Assembly: GCF_000017405.1 (NCBI RefSeq) | Contig: NC_009668.1 | Location: 62,001 to 126,000 of the forward strand | Length of the DNA stretch: 64,000 nt | Direction of reading: 5' to 3' | DNA from: Brucella anthropi ATCC 49188 | GTDB lineage: Bacteria > Pseudomonadota > Alphaproteobacteria > Rhizobiales > Rhizobiaceae | Shown here: piece after piece, positions 1 through 8,969 of the stretch | Position numbering within the stretch: position 1 is the first letter of the stretch | How the letters are laid out: every line of letters starts with the position of its first letter | Notes under the pieces: model-generated | Told to the model about the DNA's origin: nothing | The model's database searches: none | The model's input: only the letters and a program-made list of their open reading frames with translations | Position numbers and translations under genes: made by a program

Positions 1-1463
1 TCGTCGCAGACGACCTTGCCCGCGTCCATAAAGAGAATTCTGTCGGAGACTTCGAAAGCGAAGTTCATTTCGTGGGTTACGATGACCATCGTCACGCCTT
101 CGCTTGCGAGCGAGCGGATAGCGCCCAGCACTTCCTCGACGGTTTCCGGGTCGAGTGCCGAAGTGGGTTCATCGAACAGAATGATGCTTGGCGACATCAT
201 CAGGGCGCGAGCGATTGCAACGCGCTGCTGCTGACCGCCCGAAAGCTGGTGCGGATATTTTTCCGCATGGGCGGCCATGCCCACCTTGTTCAGATAATGA
301 AAGGCTTGCCGCTCAAGGTCGGCTCGCGCACCGATCTTGTGGTACAGAGGCGCGAGGAGCATGTTTTCAAGCACAGTCTTGTGATTGAAAAGATTGAAGC
401 TCTGGAACACCATGCCGACATCGCGGATCAGGGAAACGTCTTCCCGGAAGACATGCTTGCCCGATTGCGTCAATTCGGCCGAGATGAACGGCGAGCCGTG
501 CAGTTTTACTTCACCGGCATCGAGACGTTCCAGTCCGTTGAGCAGGCGAATGAAGGTCGTCTTGCCCGAGCCCGAACGACCGATGATGGAGATGACCTCA
601 CCGGATTTCACCGTCAGGCTGACGCCCTTCAACACTTCATGCGAACCATAGGCCTTGCGAAGTTCAGTTGCTTCCAGGGCAATGGTGTCGGCTTGCTGGG
701 ATTTGCCTTGCGCGCGATCGACGGGAGCTTCAGTGCCGGACAGTTTTGCCGCAACCTCCTGTGGCGACAAGGTGCGTGCCTTCTGACCGCGCCGTATCAC
801 ATCCGAGCGGCGTTCCAGCATTGAAAGACCGCGATCAAACAGCGTGACGATGAGGACGTAGAAGAAGGCGACGACGGTGAGCGTCTCGAGCACCAGAAAA
901 TTCTGCGTATAGAGCCGCTGGCCGACAAGCAGGATTTCGGCAAGCGAAATGACGGAAACCAAAGAGGTAAGCTTGACGATGGTGACGAGTTCATTCGACA
1001 TTGCGGGTAATGAAACCCGGATTGCCTGTGGAACGACGATCAGGCGCTGGATACCGAGGAAGCTCAGACCCAGCGCACGCCCCGCCTCGATCTGGCCTTT
1101 ATGAATGGCGAGCAAACCACCCCGATGGATTTCTGCCATATAAGCGGTTTCACTGATGACAAGCGCGATCAGGCCAGCCGCGAAAGCATTCGACAGGAGG
1201 GTGCGAAGGACCGGAAAGACCTGCGGCAGGCTGTAGATGAAAATCAGCAGTACCAGAAGCGGAAGGCTTCGGAAGAACCAGATATAGGCCCGCGCGGGAC
1301 CGTTGATCACCGACCATGATGATTGCTTTGCCAGTGCCAGACCGAAGCCCGCAATCGCCGCCAGAAGCCAACTCAGCAGGCTGAGCTTGATCACAACCCA
1401 GCTCGCCTCCCAGAAATCCCGGTCTGCAAGCAGACCGAGCGCGTAATGCCAATCGTAGTTCAA
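1..1463 (-). CDS. Fused amino-acid ABC transporter permease-ATPase (3' end outside window)
   Basis: This gene encodes a polar amino-acid importer subunit in which the inner-membrane permease and the ATPase are one chain. Residues about 1-230 carry several hydrophobic segments and the permease loop typical of the HisM/GlnP family. From about residue 250 an ABC domain follows, with Walker [10 protein letters not shown] near 295, signature LSGGQQQR and Walker [15 protein letters not shown] start it at a TTG because GGGAGG lies six bases upstream. About 487 codons are visible and the stop is beyond base 1. It lies 60 bp after the binding-protein gene and is probably co-transcribed with it. Most family members have separate permease and ATPase genes, so the fusion is notable. 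The exact amino acid cannot be told. Confidence 0.88.
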   Translation of the reverse strand, partial: MNYDWHYALGLLADRDFWEASWVVIKLSLLSWLLAAIAGFGLALAKQSSWSVINGPARAYIWFFRSLPLLVLLIFIYSLPQVFPVLRTLLSNAFAAGLIALVISETAYMAEIHRGGLLAIHKGQIEAGRALGLSFLGIQRLIVVPQAIRVSLPAMSNELVTIVKLTSLVSVISLAEILLVGQRLYTQNFLVLETLTVVAFFYVLIVTLFDRGLSMLERRSDVIRRGQKARTLSPQEVAAKLSGTEAPVDRAQGKSQQADTIALEATELRKAYGSHEVLKGVSLTVKSGEVISIIGRSGSGKTTFIRLLNGLERLDAGEVKLHGSPFISAELTQSGKHVFREDVSLIRDVGMVFQSFNLFNHKTVLENMLLAPLYHKIGARADLERQAFHYLNKVGMAAHAEKYPHQLSGGQQQRVAIARALMMSPSIILFDEPTSALDPETVEEVLGAIRSLASEGVTMVIVTHEMNFAFEVSDRILFMDAGKVVCD

Positions 1464-1523
1464 GCGAAGCCTCCCGTTTCGGCCATGCAGAGGGAAATGG
1501 GGCCAGTCCGCCCCGCTTCCGGT

Positions 1524-2384
1524 TTATTGAGCCGTGGAAACGACCGCTTTGATTTCATCGTCGGTGACAGGCTCCATGCCATAGGTTTTGACGAGCGCGT
1601 CATAGGAACCATCCTTTCGCATCTGGGCGAAGGCATCGTTCATGGCATTGAAAAGCTCTTTGTTCTGCGGGGTGGTGGCTACACCCACCATGATCGGATA
1701 GATGAGCGCACTGGATGTAACGGCATAATCGTCGGGGAACTTCTTCAGCAGTTCGGCAGCAACGACATTATCCATGAATTCCACGTCGACCGAGCCGCTG
1801 CGCAATGCCTGCGTGACCTGCGCATCTGTATCGAATTCGCGTGTCTCGATGGCGCCGAGATTGTTCTTGGCGCAATAATCTTCCGACAGTGCCTTCAGCT
1901 TCGGGAGCCAGGACGCTCCTTGCATCGACCCGATGATCTTGCCGCACAGCTCCTTTTCGTTCGCCGGGCGGAACTTGGCGTCCTTCAGCACGAGCAGGGA
2001 CGAGCCAGCCTTGATGTAGGGGATGAAGTTGAGAATCTTCTGCCGCTCAGGCGTAACGTAAAGCGCCGATGCAATGACGTCGAAATGGTTGGCGCGTGCA
2101 CCGGTGATGAGGCTGGTGAAGCGCGTGTCCTTGAACTCTGCAGCAAGCCCAAGCTGCTTTGCCACCCCTTCCATCAGTTCAACATCGAAACCTGCCGGCT
2201 TGCCGTCCTTCATGTAGACGAAGGGAGGATAGGTCAGGTCAGATCCGACCGACAGTGTGTTTTCCTTCACGGTTTGAGGCGCGGCTGCGGCCTCATGTGG
2301 TGCCAACGCAACGACGGCAAATGTGGCGGCGAGCAAGGCTGATTTCAGTTCAGTCACGCGTTTTGAGATTGTCGGAGCAGGCAT
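1524..2384 (-). CDS. Amino-acid ABC transporter substrate-binding protein (family 3)
   Basis: A periplasmic binding protein of 286 residues that would deliver a polar amino acid to the fused permease-ATPase encoded just downstream. A Sec signal peptide covers about the first 35 residues and ends at a run of alanines. The mature protein opens with the family-3 pattern of a VGSDLTYPPF stretch followed by GFDVELMEGVA, the region that binds the ligand amino and carboxyl groups. I use the ATG preceded by AAGGGAACGAT, not an ATG 93 bases upstream, because the longer form would bury the signal peptide. A perfect inverted repeat lies 13 bases upstream of this start and may be its operator. Ligand unknown. 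Confidence 0.85.
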   Translation of the reverse strand: MPAPTISKRVTELKSALLAATFAVVALAPHEAAAAPQTVKENTLSVGSDLTYPPFVYMKDGKPAGFDVELMEGVAKQLGLAAEFKDTRFTSLITGARANHFDVIASALYVTPERQKILNFIPYIKAGSSLLVLKDAKFRPANEKELCGKIIGSMQGASWLPKLKALSEDYCAKNNLGAIETREFDTDAQVTQALRSGSVDVEFMDNVVAAELLKKFPDDYAVTSSALIYPIMVGVATTPQNKELFNAMNDAFAQMRKDGSYDALVKTYGMEPVTDDEIKAVVSTAQ

Positions 2385-2397
2385 ATCGTTCCCTTTT

Positions 2398-2421
2398 TTG
2401 TTCAATAATATTGTTGAACAA
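2398..2421. promoter_or_regulatory. Inverted repeat, candidate operator of the amino-acid importer
   Basis: TTGTTCAA (2398-2405) and TTGAACAA (2414-2421) are perfect inverted arms separated by eight AT-rich bases. The site lies 14 bases upstream of the binding-protein start, overlapping where a leader or promoter would be. The RpiR-type regulator encoded next door (2694-3548) is the obvious candidate to bind it, but that link is inference. The rest of the 2385-2693 gap holds a dispersed repeat at its far end and no gene that I can support. Confidence 0.45.
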
Positions 2422-2647
2422 TTAAGAGATGGGCCGTGCGATGTCAATATGTCTTCACGCGGGAGCGATGAAGACACGTATGCTCATCTCTTCCGATGCG
2501 ATTAGGCGGTATCGGAGTTTCATTTCCCGGAACTGGTTTCCAAAACTGGTCTTGGCAAGTTTTGCAGACTTTTGAAGGGTAGCTTTTCGCCAGAGCGCTC
2601 CCAGTTAAAGCGGAGTCGCTGAAACCGCCCTAAGTATTTGGTTCATT

Positions 2648-2693
2648 GCATTTGCCTCACGCAAAACCGCTCCGCACTTTTGCTGGAAATGCT
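2648..2693 (-). repeat. Dispersed intergenic repeat, copy A
   Basis: About 46 bases directly after the RpiR gene. Read on the minus strand it begins AGCATTTCCAGCAAAAGTGC, and its first 34 bases differ at only two positions from a second copy at 53882-53927. It resembles the short interspersed elements that I recall from Brucella and other Rhizobiales, but the family name was not checked. Confidence 0.6.
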
Positions 2694-3548
2694 TTAACTT
2701 TCGAAGTCACCAAAAATATCCTGGAGACGGGTCAGGCTCTGCACTCTTTCATCCACCTGACTACCGAGCTGTATGATGATATGCGAAAGCATGAGGTCCA
2801 TGATGGCAGTCATCGTTGCGGCACCGTCCCAAAGTGGACCGTGAGAACCGGGTACGATCAGCGCAATATCGGCCACCTCGCTTGCCCATGGGCAAAATTC
2901 ATCGGTAAAAAGTATCACTTTTACGCCCATTCGGCGCGCTTCAATGGCTAGAGGGCGGGCTTTTGACGCGAAACGGCGGACATCGTGCAGAAACAGAACG
3001 CGGTTTTCCCTGGAGCCATCCAGGACTTCTGCATAGGTGCCGTTCAGCCCGTCCATGAAGGACACTCCCGGACGCGAATAGGAGAGCTGTGACGCAAAAT
3101 ATTGCGCGATGCCGCGCACATTCTGATAGGCTGCAACATAGACCTCGCTTGCCCCGATCAGTGCGTCGATGGTCTCCTGCCATTCAGGACGGGTAGTCAG
3201 CTCGTAGACGGTGCCGAGATTCTCGATCTGCTGTTGCACCAGACCGGCAAGCAGTTTGCCTTCGCGAAAATCCTGCTGGAGCCGGGCAACCGGCCCCTTG
3301 ACCTGCCATGCGGGGTTGGAACGACCGCGCCTTAATGCTGTTTTTAACTCCTCCAGCCCGTCGAAGCCGAGCCGTCGCAAATAGCGGCCGACCGTCATCT
3401 GAGAAATGCCAAGACGCTCGGCGATGGACTTTGCCGTTTCGAATGGCAGTTCTGCCAGATTACGCTCGATATAGCTTGCGATCAGCTTGTCGGCCTTGGA
3501 TTTGCGTAATTCCGCACTTTGGAGACGTATGAGAATTTCTTTAGACAA
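2694..3548 (-). CDS. MurR/RpiR family transcriptional regulator
   Basis: A 284-residue regulator with an N-terminal helix-turn-helix of the RpiR type (pattern AERLGISQMTVGRYLRRLGF, about residues 44-63). A C-terminal sugar-isomerase (SIS) domain should sense a phosphorylated or amino ligand. I choose a TTG start with GGAGGGG five bases upstream; a GTG 54 bases further up has no binding site. The gene lies between the Pot-type binding protein (61 bp upstream) and the amino-acid importer (about 310 bp downstream), all on the same strand, so it may control either or both. It is not possible to name its effector. Confidence 0.85.
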   Translation of the reverse strand: MSKEILIRLQSAELRKSKADKLIASYIERNLAELPFETAKSIAERLGISQMTVGRYLRRLGFDGLEELKTALRRGRSNPAWQVKGPVARLQQDFREGKLLAGLVQQQIENLGTVYELTTRPEWQETIDALIGASEVYVAAYQNVRGIAQYFASQLSYSRPGVSFMDGLNGTYAEVLDGSRENRVLFLHDVRRFASKARPLAIEARRMGVKVILFTDEFCPWASEVADIALIVPGSHGPLWDGAATMTAIMDLMLSHIIIQLGSQVDERVQSLTRLQDIFGDFES

Positions 3549-3608
3549 ACTTACCCCTCCCGCTTTGGCTCCGACCCTGATGATGAAGACCGGAGCCAGC
3601 ACAACAGC

Positions 3609-4658
3609 TTATTGCGCTGTTTTTACCTTTGTCCATGCCCGGTCGAGCTGGCGCACGCCGGAACCCAGATCCTCGAAGATCTGGAGCCGTTTCATCGTTT
3701 CGTCTGTCGGATTGATTTCCGTGCTGTTCTTGATGTTGTCAGGTGTCAGCTGACGTGCCGGCACATTGGGCGTGCCGTTGGTCTGTTGGGCTACGTTGAG
3801 CGCGGCGATTTCTGGGCGCGTGTAAAACTGCATGAACTTGATGGCATTGTCCTTGTTAGGAGCTGTTTTGAGAACGCACATATCTTCCTGGTACATGGTC
3901 GCACCTTCTTCCGGAATGACGTAACCCAAATCTTTCGGATTGCCTAAGACATCCACCATGCTGCCGATAAAATAATGCGCGGCGGCAACGTCGCCCGCGC
4001 CGACCATGGGACGGGAATCATAGGTGAAAGCAGCCACATACGGTTTCATTTCGATGACGGTGTCTGCGGCCTGCTGAAGTTGCTTCGGGTCGGTGGAGTT
4101 TACGGAGTTTCCGTTGAGAAGAAGCCCAACACCCAGCACCTCACGCATGTCATCGAGAAGCGTGATCTTGAGACCCTTTTCCTTGACCGTCGCAAGCAGA
4201 TCCTTCCAGCCGGTCACGTCCTTGCCGAGCACGCGACGGTTATAGAGAATGCCCACCGTGCCGAAGGCGTAAGGCAGGCAATATTCTCCGTTGGGGTCGC
4301 TTTTGGCGCGCAGAAAGCGCGGGTCGATGTTCTTGAAGCCCTCATATGTATTGATATCGGTTTTCGCAAGCAGATCGAGCTTGGCCATGATGTCCTGCAT
4401 ATGCACGGACGGAAACACGATATCGTAACCGCTGGCGCCACCCTGAATCTTGGCCAGCATTTCCTCATTGGAGGAGTAGGTCGATAGATTGACCTTGACC
4501 TTGGTCTCTTCTTCGAATTTCTGAAGCACCGCAGGATTGATGTATTCGCCCCAGTTATAGATGTTCAATTCATCTGCAAAGCTATTGCCTGCAGACATGC
4601 CCAGAACGGTGAGCGCAATCAATCCAAGGCGCGGAACGGCACCATTGAAGATCGTCAT
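3609..4658 (-). CDS. Pot-type (spermidine/putrescine-like) substrate-binding protein
   Basis: A 349-residue periplasmic binding protein of the PotD/PotF family. A signal peptide covers about residues 1-28. The mature part starts with the hallmark ELNIYNWGEYINP, followed by VLQKFEEET and a YDIVFPS stretch. I use the second ATG, preceded by AAGGGGA, six codons inside the longest frame. It is divergent from the ATPase and permease genes (4821-7652), sharing a promoter region of about 160 bp, and is followed by the RpiR regulator. The family also moves opines, small peptides and other cationic solutes, so polyamine is not certain. The aminopeptidase at the end of the divergent operon suggests a peptide-like or amide ligand. 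Confidence 0.85.
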   Translation of the reverse strand: MTIFNGAVPRLGLIALTVLGMSAGNSFADELNIYNWGEYINPAVLQKFEEETKVKVNLSTYSSNEEMLAKIQGGASGYDIVFPSVHMQDIMAKLDLLAKTDINTYEGFKNIDPRFLRAKSDPNGEYCLPYAFGTVGILYNRRVLGKDVTGWKDLLATVKEKGLKITLLDDMREVLGVGLLLNGNSVNSTDPKQLQQAADTVIEMKPYVAAFTYDSRPMVGAGDVAAAHYFIGSMVDVLGNPKDLGYVIPEEGATMYQEDMCVLKTAPNKDNAIKFMQFYTRPEIAALNVAQQTNGTPNVPARQLTPDNIKNSTEINPTDETMKRLQIFEDLGSGVRQLDRAWTKVKTAQ

Positions 4659-4820
4659 TGTAGTTCCCCTTGTCATATTTTTCCCCGCAGCCCGCTTTCA
4701 TTTCTCTGCCTTGGCAGGGATGCAAAGTACGGTCTTCGAGGCGTTGACTTGTACTGGAAAATGATATCAACATAACCAAATCACGCAAGAGTTAATTAAA
4801 TAACATTTCGGGGAACGAAA

Positions 4821-5909
4821 ATGCGGGATGCGATTGTACGGCTGGTTTCCGCGGCCAAGACCTTTGCGAGTCCAGAAGGCGGCGAGGTCAAGGCACTGGA
4901 CGGTATCGATCTGGATATCGGCCGTAATGAATTCATCACTTTGCTGGGCCCGTCGGGCTGCGGCAAGACGACTTTGCTACAGGCGATCAGCGGGTTCGCT
5001 GCGTTGGATGCCGGACGGATCGAGATCGACGGCGTCGACATGACGGATCGTCCACCTTATCGCCGCCCGGTCAATACGGTCTTTCAGAACTATGCGTTGT
5101 TTCCGCATATGAGTGTGGGGCAGAACGCCGGATATGCTCTGGAAGTCGCCGGTATCGGCAAGGCGGAGCGCACGGAGCGTGTCAGGGCTGTTTTGCAGAT
5201 GGTGGGGCTGGCTGGTTTGGAGGCCCGCCTGCCGCGACAGCTCTCGGGTGGCCAGCAGCAACGTGTGGCTCTGGCCCGGGCCATCGTGGCCCGCCCTAAG
5301 GTGCTGTTGCTCGATGAGCCGCTGTCTGCACTTGATAAGAACCTGCGCGAGGCGATGCAGTTCGAACTGAAGACCTTGCAGCACGAACTGGGCATTACCT
5401 TCATCTTTGTCACGCACGACCAGCAGGAAGCGCTGACAATGTCGGATCGGGTGGCGGTACTCTCGAACGGGCGCATCCAGCAACTGGACGCGCCGCGGGT
5501 TGTGTATGATCGCCCGGTCAATGCCTTCGTCGCCAATTTCGTTGGTGCGAGCAATCTTCTGGAAGGACAAGTCGACGCCAACGGCTTTGTGCTGACGGAT
5601 GGAACGGTTCTGCAGCACGATGGTGAAGACAAAGCCAAAGGCAGGGGCACCGCACTTCTGCGTCCAGAAAATTTCTCGCTTATCGCGCGCAATGAAAGAC
5701 ATGGGGCGCTTGATGTCACGCTCGACCAGATTGCCTTTATCGGTTCGTCTTTCGAATTGCTCGGACACCTCGCTTCTGGGCGCAAGCTGACGGCGCAGAT
5801 TCCGGCGGTGGACCGAAACTCGGTCAATGATCTGCAGCCGGGGCAGGCCGCGCGCTGGTATTACGATCCGGCCACAGTCCATCTTCTTTGCGAAGAGGAG
5901 GCTGCGTGA
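4821..5909 (+). CDS. Pot-type ABC transporter ATP-binding protein
   Basis: A 362-residue cytoplasmic ATPase of the PotA/CysA class that powers the Pot-type importer. Walker A GPSGCGKTT lies near residue 45, the signature is [14 protein letters not shown] and Walker B is VLLLDEPLSALD. A C-terminal TOBE domain follows, ending near the stop. The ATG has GGGGAACGAAA before it. The stop codon overlaps the start of the next gene (ATGA), which indicates translational coupling. It is the first gene of the operon ATPase-permease-permease-aminopeptidase. Confidence 0.9.
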   Translation: MRDAIVRLVSAAKTFASPEGGEVKALDGIDLDIGRNEFITLLGPSGCGKTTLLQAISGFAALDAGRIEIDGVDMTDRPPYRRPVNTVFQNYALFPHMSVGQNAGYALEVAGIGKAERTERVRAVLQMVGLAGLEARLPRQLSGGQQQRVALARAIVARPKVLLLDEPLSALDKNLREAMQFELKTLQHELGITFIFVTHDQQEALTMSDRVAVLSNGRIQQLDAPRVVYDRPVNAFVANFVGASNLLEGQVDANGFVLTDGTVLQHDGEDKAKGRGTALLRPENFSLIARNERHGALDVTLDQIAFIGSSFELLGHLASGRKLTAQIPAVDRNSVNDLQPGQAARWYYDPATVHLLCEEEAA

Positions 5910-6808
5910 TGAACCTCGCGAGCTTGCGGCGTCTTCAGCTGGCAGTTCTTCTCGGACCGGCGACGCTGTTCCTGATCGTTTTCTTCGCCATTCCGCTCGC
6001 GATCATGGTGGTAACGAGCTTTCTCGCACCTGGCCTTTATGGTGGTGTCGAATGGGAGTTCTATCCTCATAATTTCGGGCGTATCCTCGGTTTTGCGGAT
6101 CCGGCATTTGAGGAATTCGACCCGATCTATCTGGCGATTTTCTTCCGCTCGGTGAGGATCGCCATCGTGACGGTCATTGCCGCATTGCTGGTCGCTTATC
6201 CGGCCGCCTTTTATATCAGCAGGCTTCCCGACAAGTGGAAGAACTTCTGCATCTTCCTCATTACCTTGCCATTCTTCGCCAGCCTGATTGTGCGGCTGTT
6301 CGTATGGGTGATGATCCTGCGCCCGACAGGGTTGCTCAACGAGACCTTGATGTCGCTCGGCATTATCTCGCGTCCCCTCGACATGATCTATACCGACGGC
6401 GCTATCGTGCTGGGCATGGTCTATGTGTTCCTGCCGTTCATGTTCATGCCTGTCTATGCAAGCATTGAAAAGCTGGACTGGCGTCTGGTGCAGGCGTCGC
6501 TTGATCTGGGGGCCGGCCCGGTGCGGACATTCTTCCGGATTGTCCTGCCGCTGACCACGCCCGGCATTGCTGCCGGTTCGGTAATTGTCTTCATTCCTGC
6601 GCTCGGAAACTTTGTCGTGCCTGCAGTGCTGGGCGGAGCCAAGGTGATGATGCTCGGCAATCTGATCGAAGGACAGTTCCTGTCGGCGCGCAATTGGCCG
6701 TTCGGGTCGGCGCTCGCGATGATGGTGATGGCCGTCATGTTGCTGCTGCTGTTTGGCTATGTGCTCTTTACGAACCGGCGCAATGCCGCCGAAGCGTTGT
6801 CGCGGTAA
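5909..6808 (+). CDS. Pot-type ABC transporter permease (PotB-like)
   Basis: A 299-residue inner-membrane permease with about six hydrophobic segments. The conserved cytoplasmic EAA-type loop reads QASLDLGAGPVRTFFRIVLP near residue 195 and docks on the ATPase. I use the ATG overlapping the previous stop (ATGA), with GAGGAGG upstream, instead of a start 21 bases earlier. It is 13 bp from the second permease, and the two should form the transmembrane heterodimer. Confidence 0.88.
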   Translation: MNLASLRRLQLAVLLGPATLFLIVFFAIPLAIMVVTSFLAPGLYGGVEWEFYPHNFGRILGFADPAFEEFDPIYLAIFFRSVRIAIVTVIAALLVAYPAAFYISRLPDKWKNFCIFLITLPFFASLIVRLFVWVMILRPTGLLNETLMSLGIISRPLDMIYTDGAIVLGMVYVFLPFMFMPVYASIEKLDWRLVQASLDLGAGPVRTFFRIVLPLTTPGIAAGSVIVFIPALGNFVVPAVLGGAKVMMLGNLIEGQFLSARNWPFGSALAMMVMAVMLLLLFGYVLFTNRRNAAEALSR

Positions 6809-6821
6809 GGGAGACGCAACC

Positions 6822-7652
6822 ATGAAAATCGCCCGTTCCCTCTTCAATGGCGGATTGCTGCTCTACGTCGCGCTGTTCTTCGCCTTCATCTATATCCCGC
6901 TGGCACTTATCATCGTCTATTCGTTCAACGCCAATCCGGTGAACATGATGGTGTGGAGCGGCTTTACGACCGACTGGTATGCGCAGGTTCTGGGCTTCAA
7001 GACAGTGGTTTCGGAAAGCGCACTCTATATTGAATCGACGGATCAGCTTGTGGCAGCTGTCTTCAACAGCCTGAAGATTGCGACTTCAACGACACTGATA
7101 TCGACTGTTCTCGGAACTGCGCTGGCGCTGGCCATGCATCGCTACAATTTTCTGGGAAAGCGGTTCTATCAGGTGACGCTTTTCATGCCCATGCTGATGC
7201 CGGATATCGTGCTGGGCATTGCGCTCCTGATCTTCTTCGTCAACGCGGGCATTCATCTGGGGCTGACCACGATTATTATCGGCCAATGCACTTTTCTGAT
7301 CTCTTATGTCTTCATTGTCGTTTCGGCCCGGCTGGCCGGCATGGACCGCACGCTGGAACATGCATCGGCCGATCTTGGCGCCAATGAATGGACCACGTTC
7401 CGCAAGGTCGTCATGCCCCAGCTCATGCCCGGCATTCTCGGCGGCGCGTTACTTGCCTTCATCATTTCCATGGATGACCTCGTCATCACCTATTTTATCG
7501 CAGGCGTTGATGTTACGACCCTGCCGATGTTCATCTTCGCCATGCTGCGTCGCGGCATCAAACCGGAAATCAATGCGATTGCCGTGATGATGCTGACCTT
7601 CTCATTCGTTGTGGCTTCGCTCGGTCTCTATCTTCGTTCTCGGCAGAAATAA
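6822..7652 (+). CDS. Pot-type ABC transporter permease (PotC-like)
   Basis: A 276-residue permease, partner of the preceding gene. It has about six membrane segments and an EAA loop of the form EHASADLGANEWTTFRKVVMP. The ATG is preceded by AAGGGAGACGCAACC. An upstream in-frame start inside the previous gene is less likely. The stop is one base before the ATG of the aminopeptidase gene, so the two are probably translated together. Confidence 0.88.
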   Translation: MKIARSLFNGGLLLYVALFFAFIYIPLALIIVYSFNANPVNMMVWSGFTTDWYAQVLGFKTVVSESALYIESTDQLVAAVFNSLKIATSTTLISTVLGTALALAMHRYNFLGKRFYQVTLFMPMLMPDIVLGIALLIFFVNAGIHLGLTTIIIGQCTFLISYVFIVVSARLAGMDRTLEHASADLGANEWTTFRKVVMPQLMPGILGGALLAFIISMDDLVITYFIAGVDVTTLPMFIFAMLRRGIKPEINAIAVMMLTFSFVVASLGLYLRSRQK

Positions 7653-7653
7653 T

Positions 7654-8781
7654 ATGACTTCACAAACACCTACACGTAAACTGCGCGCTCGCGATCTGGG
7701 GCTTCCTTTCACTGGTGTGACCGGTCCGTACAACGCGATCACCGATGTCGATGGCGTTGGCGTCGGCTTTCAGACCATTATCGAGAACGAGCCGCGCCCC
7801 GGCCGCAAGCGTCCGGCGCGTAGTGGCGTGACCGCCATTCTGCCGCATATGCAGTCTGAAACCCCGGTTCCGGTTTATGCAGGCGTCCATCGCTTCAACG
7901 GCAATGGTGAGATGACCGGAACGCACTGGATCGAAGATGGCGGCTACTTCCTCGGCCCTGTCGTTATCACCAACACGCACGGTATCGGCATGGCACATCA
8001 TGCGACAGTGCGCTGGATGGTCGACCGCTATGCCTCGACCTACCAGACCGACGATTTCCTCTGGATCATGCCGGTTGTCGCAGAAACTTATGACGGTGCA
8101 CTCAACGACATCAACGGCTTTCCTGTGACGGAAGCGGATGTGCGCAAGGCGCTCGACAATGTTGCATCCGGCCCGGTGCAGGAAGGCAATTGCGGCGGCG
8201 GCACCGGTATGATCACCTATGGCCTCAAGGGCGGCACAGGCACGGCATCGCGTGTGGTCGAATTTGGCGGGCGCAGTTTCACCATCGGTGCGCTGGTGCA
8301 GGCCAATCACGGGCAGCGCGATTGGCTGACCATTGCCGGTGTGCCGGTAGGGCAGCATATGCGGGATGGCACGCCGCAGAGCCAGTTGCAGGAGCGCGGC
8401 TCGATCATCGTCGTGCTGGCGACCGATCTGCCGCTGATGCCGCACCAGCTGAAGCGCCTTGCGCGTCGTGCAAGCATCGGCATCGGCCGTAACGGAACGC
8501 CGGGCGGCAATAATTCCGGCGATATTTTTATCGCTTTTTCCACCGCCAACCAGCGACCTATGCAGCATCGTTCCGCGCCCTTTCTGGACGTCGAGATGGT
8601 GAATGACGAGCCGCTTGATCCCGTCTATCTGGCGGCGGTAGATAGTGTGGAAGAGGCAGTGGTCAATGCGATGATCGCGGCTGAGGATATGGGGGGAACA
8701 CCCTATGACCGGCTGCTTGTTCAGGCCATAGATCACGAACGTCTTCGTGCTGTGCTGCGCCAGTATGGGCGTCTTGCCTGA
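7654..8781 (+). CDS. P1 family self-processing aminopeptidase (DmpA-like)
   Basis: A 375-residue member of the DmpA/BapA N-terminal-nucleophile hydrolases (peptidase family P1). These cut between an internal Asn or Gly and Ser to expose the catalytic serine, then release N-terminal L- or D-alanyl or beta-alanyl residues from small peptides and amides. The processing motif is seen as GGNNSGDIFIAFS, making Ser288 the likely nucleophile. The start is the ATG one base after the PotC-like stop. No signal peptide is seen, so it should act in the cytoplasm on an imported compound. Its place as last gene of a Pot-type operon suggests that the transporter brings in its substrate, which is inference. 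Confidence 0.85.
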   Translation: MTSQTPTRKLRARDLGLPFTGVTGPYNAITDVDGVGVGFQTIIENEPRPGRKRPARSGVTAILPHMQSETPVPVYAGVHRFNGNGEMTGTHWIEDGGYFLGPVVITNTHGIGMAHHATVRWMVDRYASTYQTDDFLWIMPVVAETYDGALNDINGFPVTEADVRKALDNVASGPVQEGNCGGGTGMITYGLKGGTGTASRVVEFGGRSFTIGALVQANHGQRDWLTIAGVPVGQHMRDGTPQSQLQERGSIIVVLATDLPLMPHQLKRLARRASIGIGRNGTPGGNNSGDIFIAFSTANQRPMQHRSAPFLDVEMVNDEPLDPVYLAAVDSVEEAVVNAMIAAEDMGGTPYDRLLVQAIDHERLRAVLRQYGRLA

Positions 8782-8841
8782 CTCTTCGTAGGATAAGGAT
8801 TGGAACTCCAGTTCCATCTGATAGCGATCTGGTTCGTGTCA

Positions 8842-8873
8842 CGCGGTTTCCGTCATGCAGGACGGAAATCGCG
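8842..8873 (+). terminator. Hairpin terminator after the Pot/DmpA operon
   Basis: Arms 8842-8854 and 8861-8873 pair over 13 bases with one G-T pair and a six-base loop. A TCTCCCTTT stretch follows. A smaller 7-bp inverted repeat (TGGAACT and AGTTCCA, 8801-8816) lies between the stop codon and this hairpin. Confidence 0.6.
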
Positions 8874-8897
8874 AATGTCTCCCTTTATCTTGCCGTC

Positions 8898-8927
8898 TTG
8901 ACAGTATTCTATCGACGGCACTACGCT
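8898..8927 (+). promoter_or_regulatory. Candidate sigma-70 promoter of the ribose-type importer
   Basis: TTGACA at 8898-8903 and TACGCT at 8922-8927 are separated by 18 bases, 43 bases before the binding-protein start. The inverted repeat GCCGTC (8892-8897) and GACGGC (8914-8919) overlaps the -35 and spacer and could be an operator. No regulator gene lies beside this operon. Confidence 0.45.
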
Positions 8928-8969
8928 ACAGTAACACGGCAGATTTTACTGAAGTGAAGGGAGGAATTC

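Noticed and set aside
1323..2342. 339-codon plus-strand frame opposite the amino-acid importer genes
   Set aside because: Antisense to a well-supported binding protein; the translation shows no domain.
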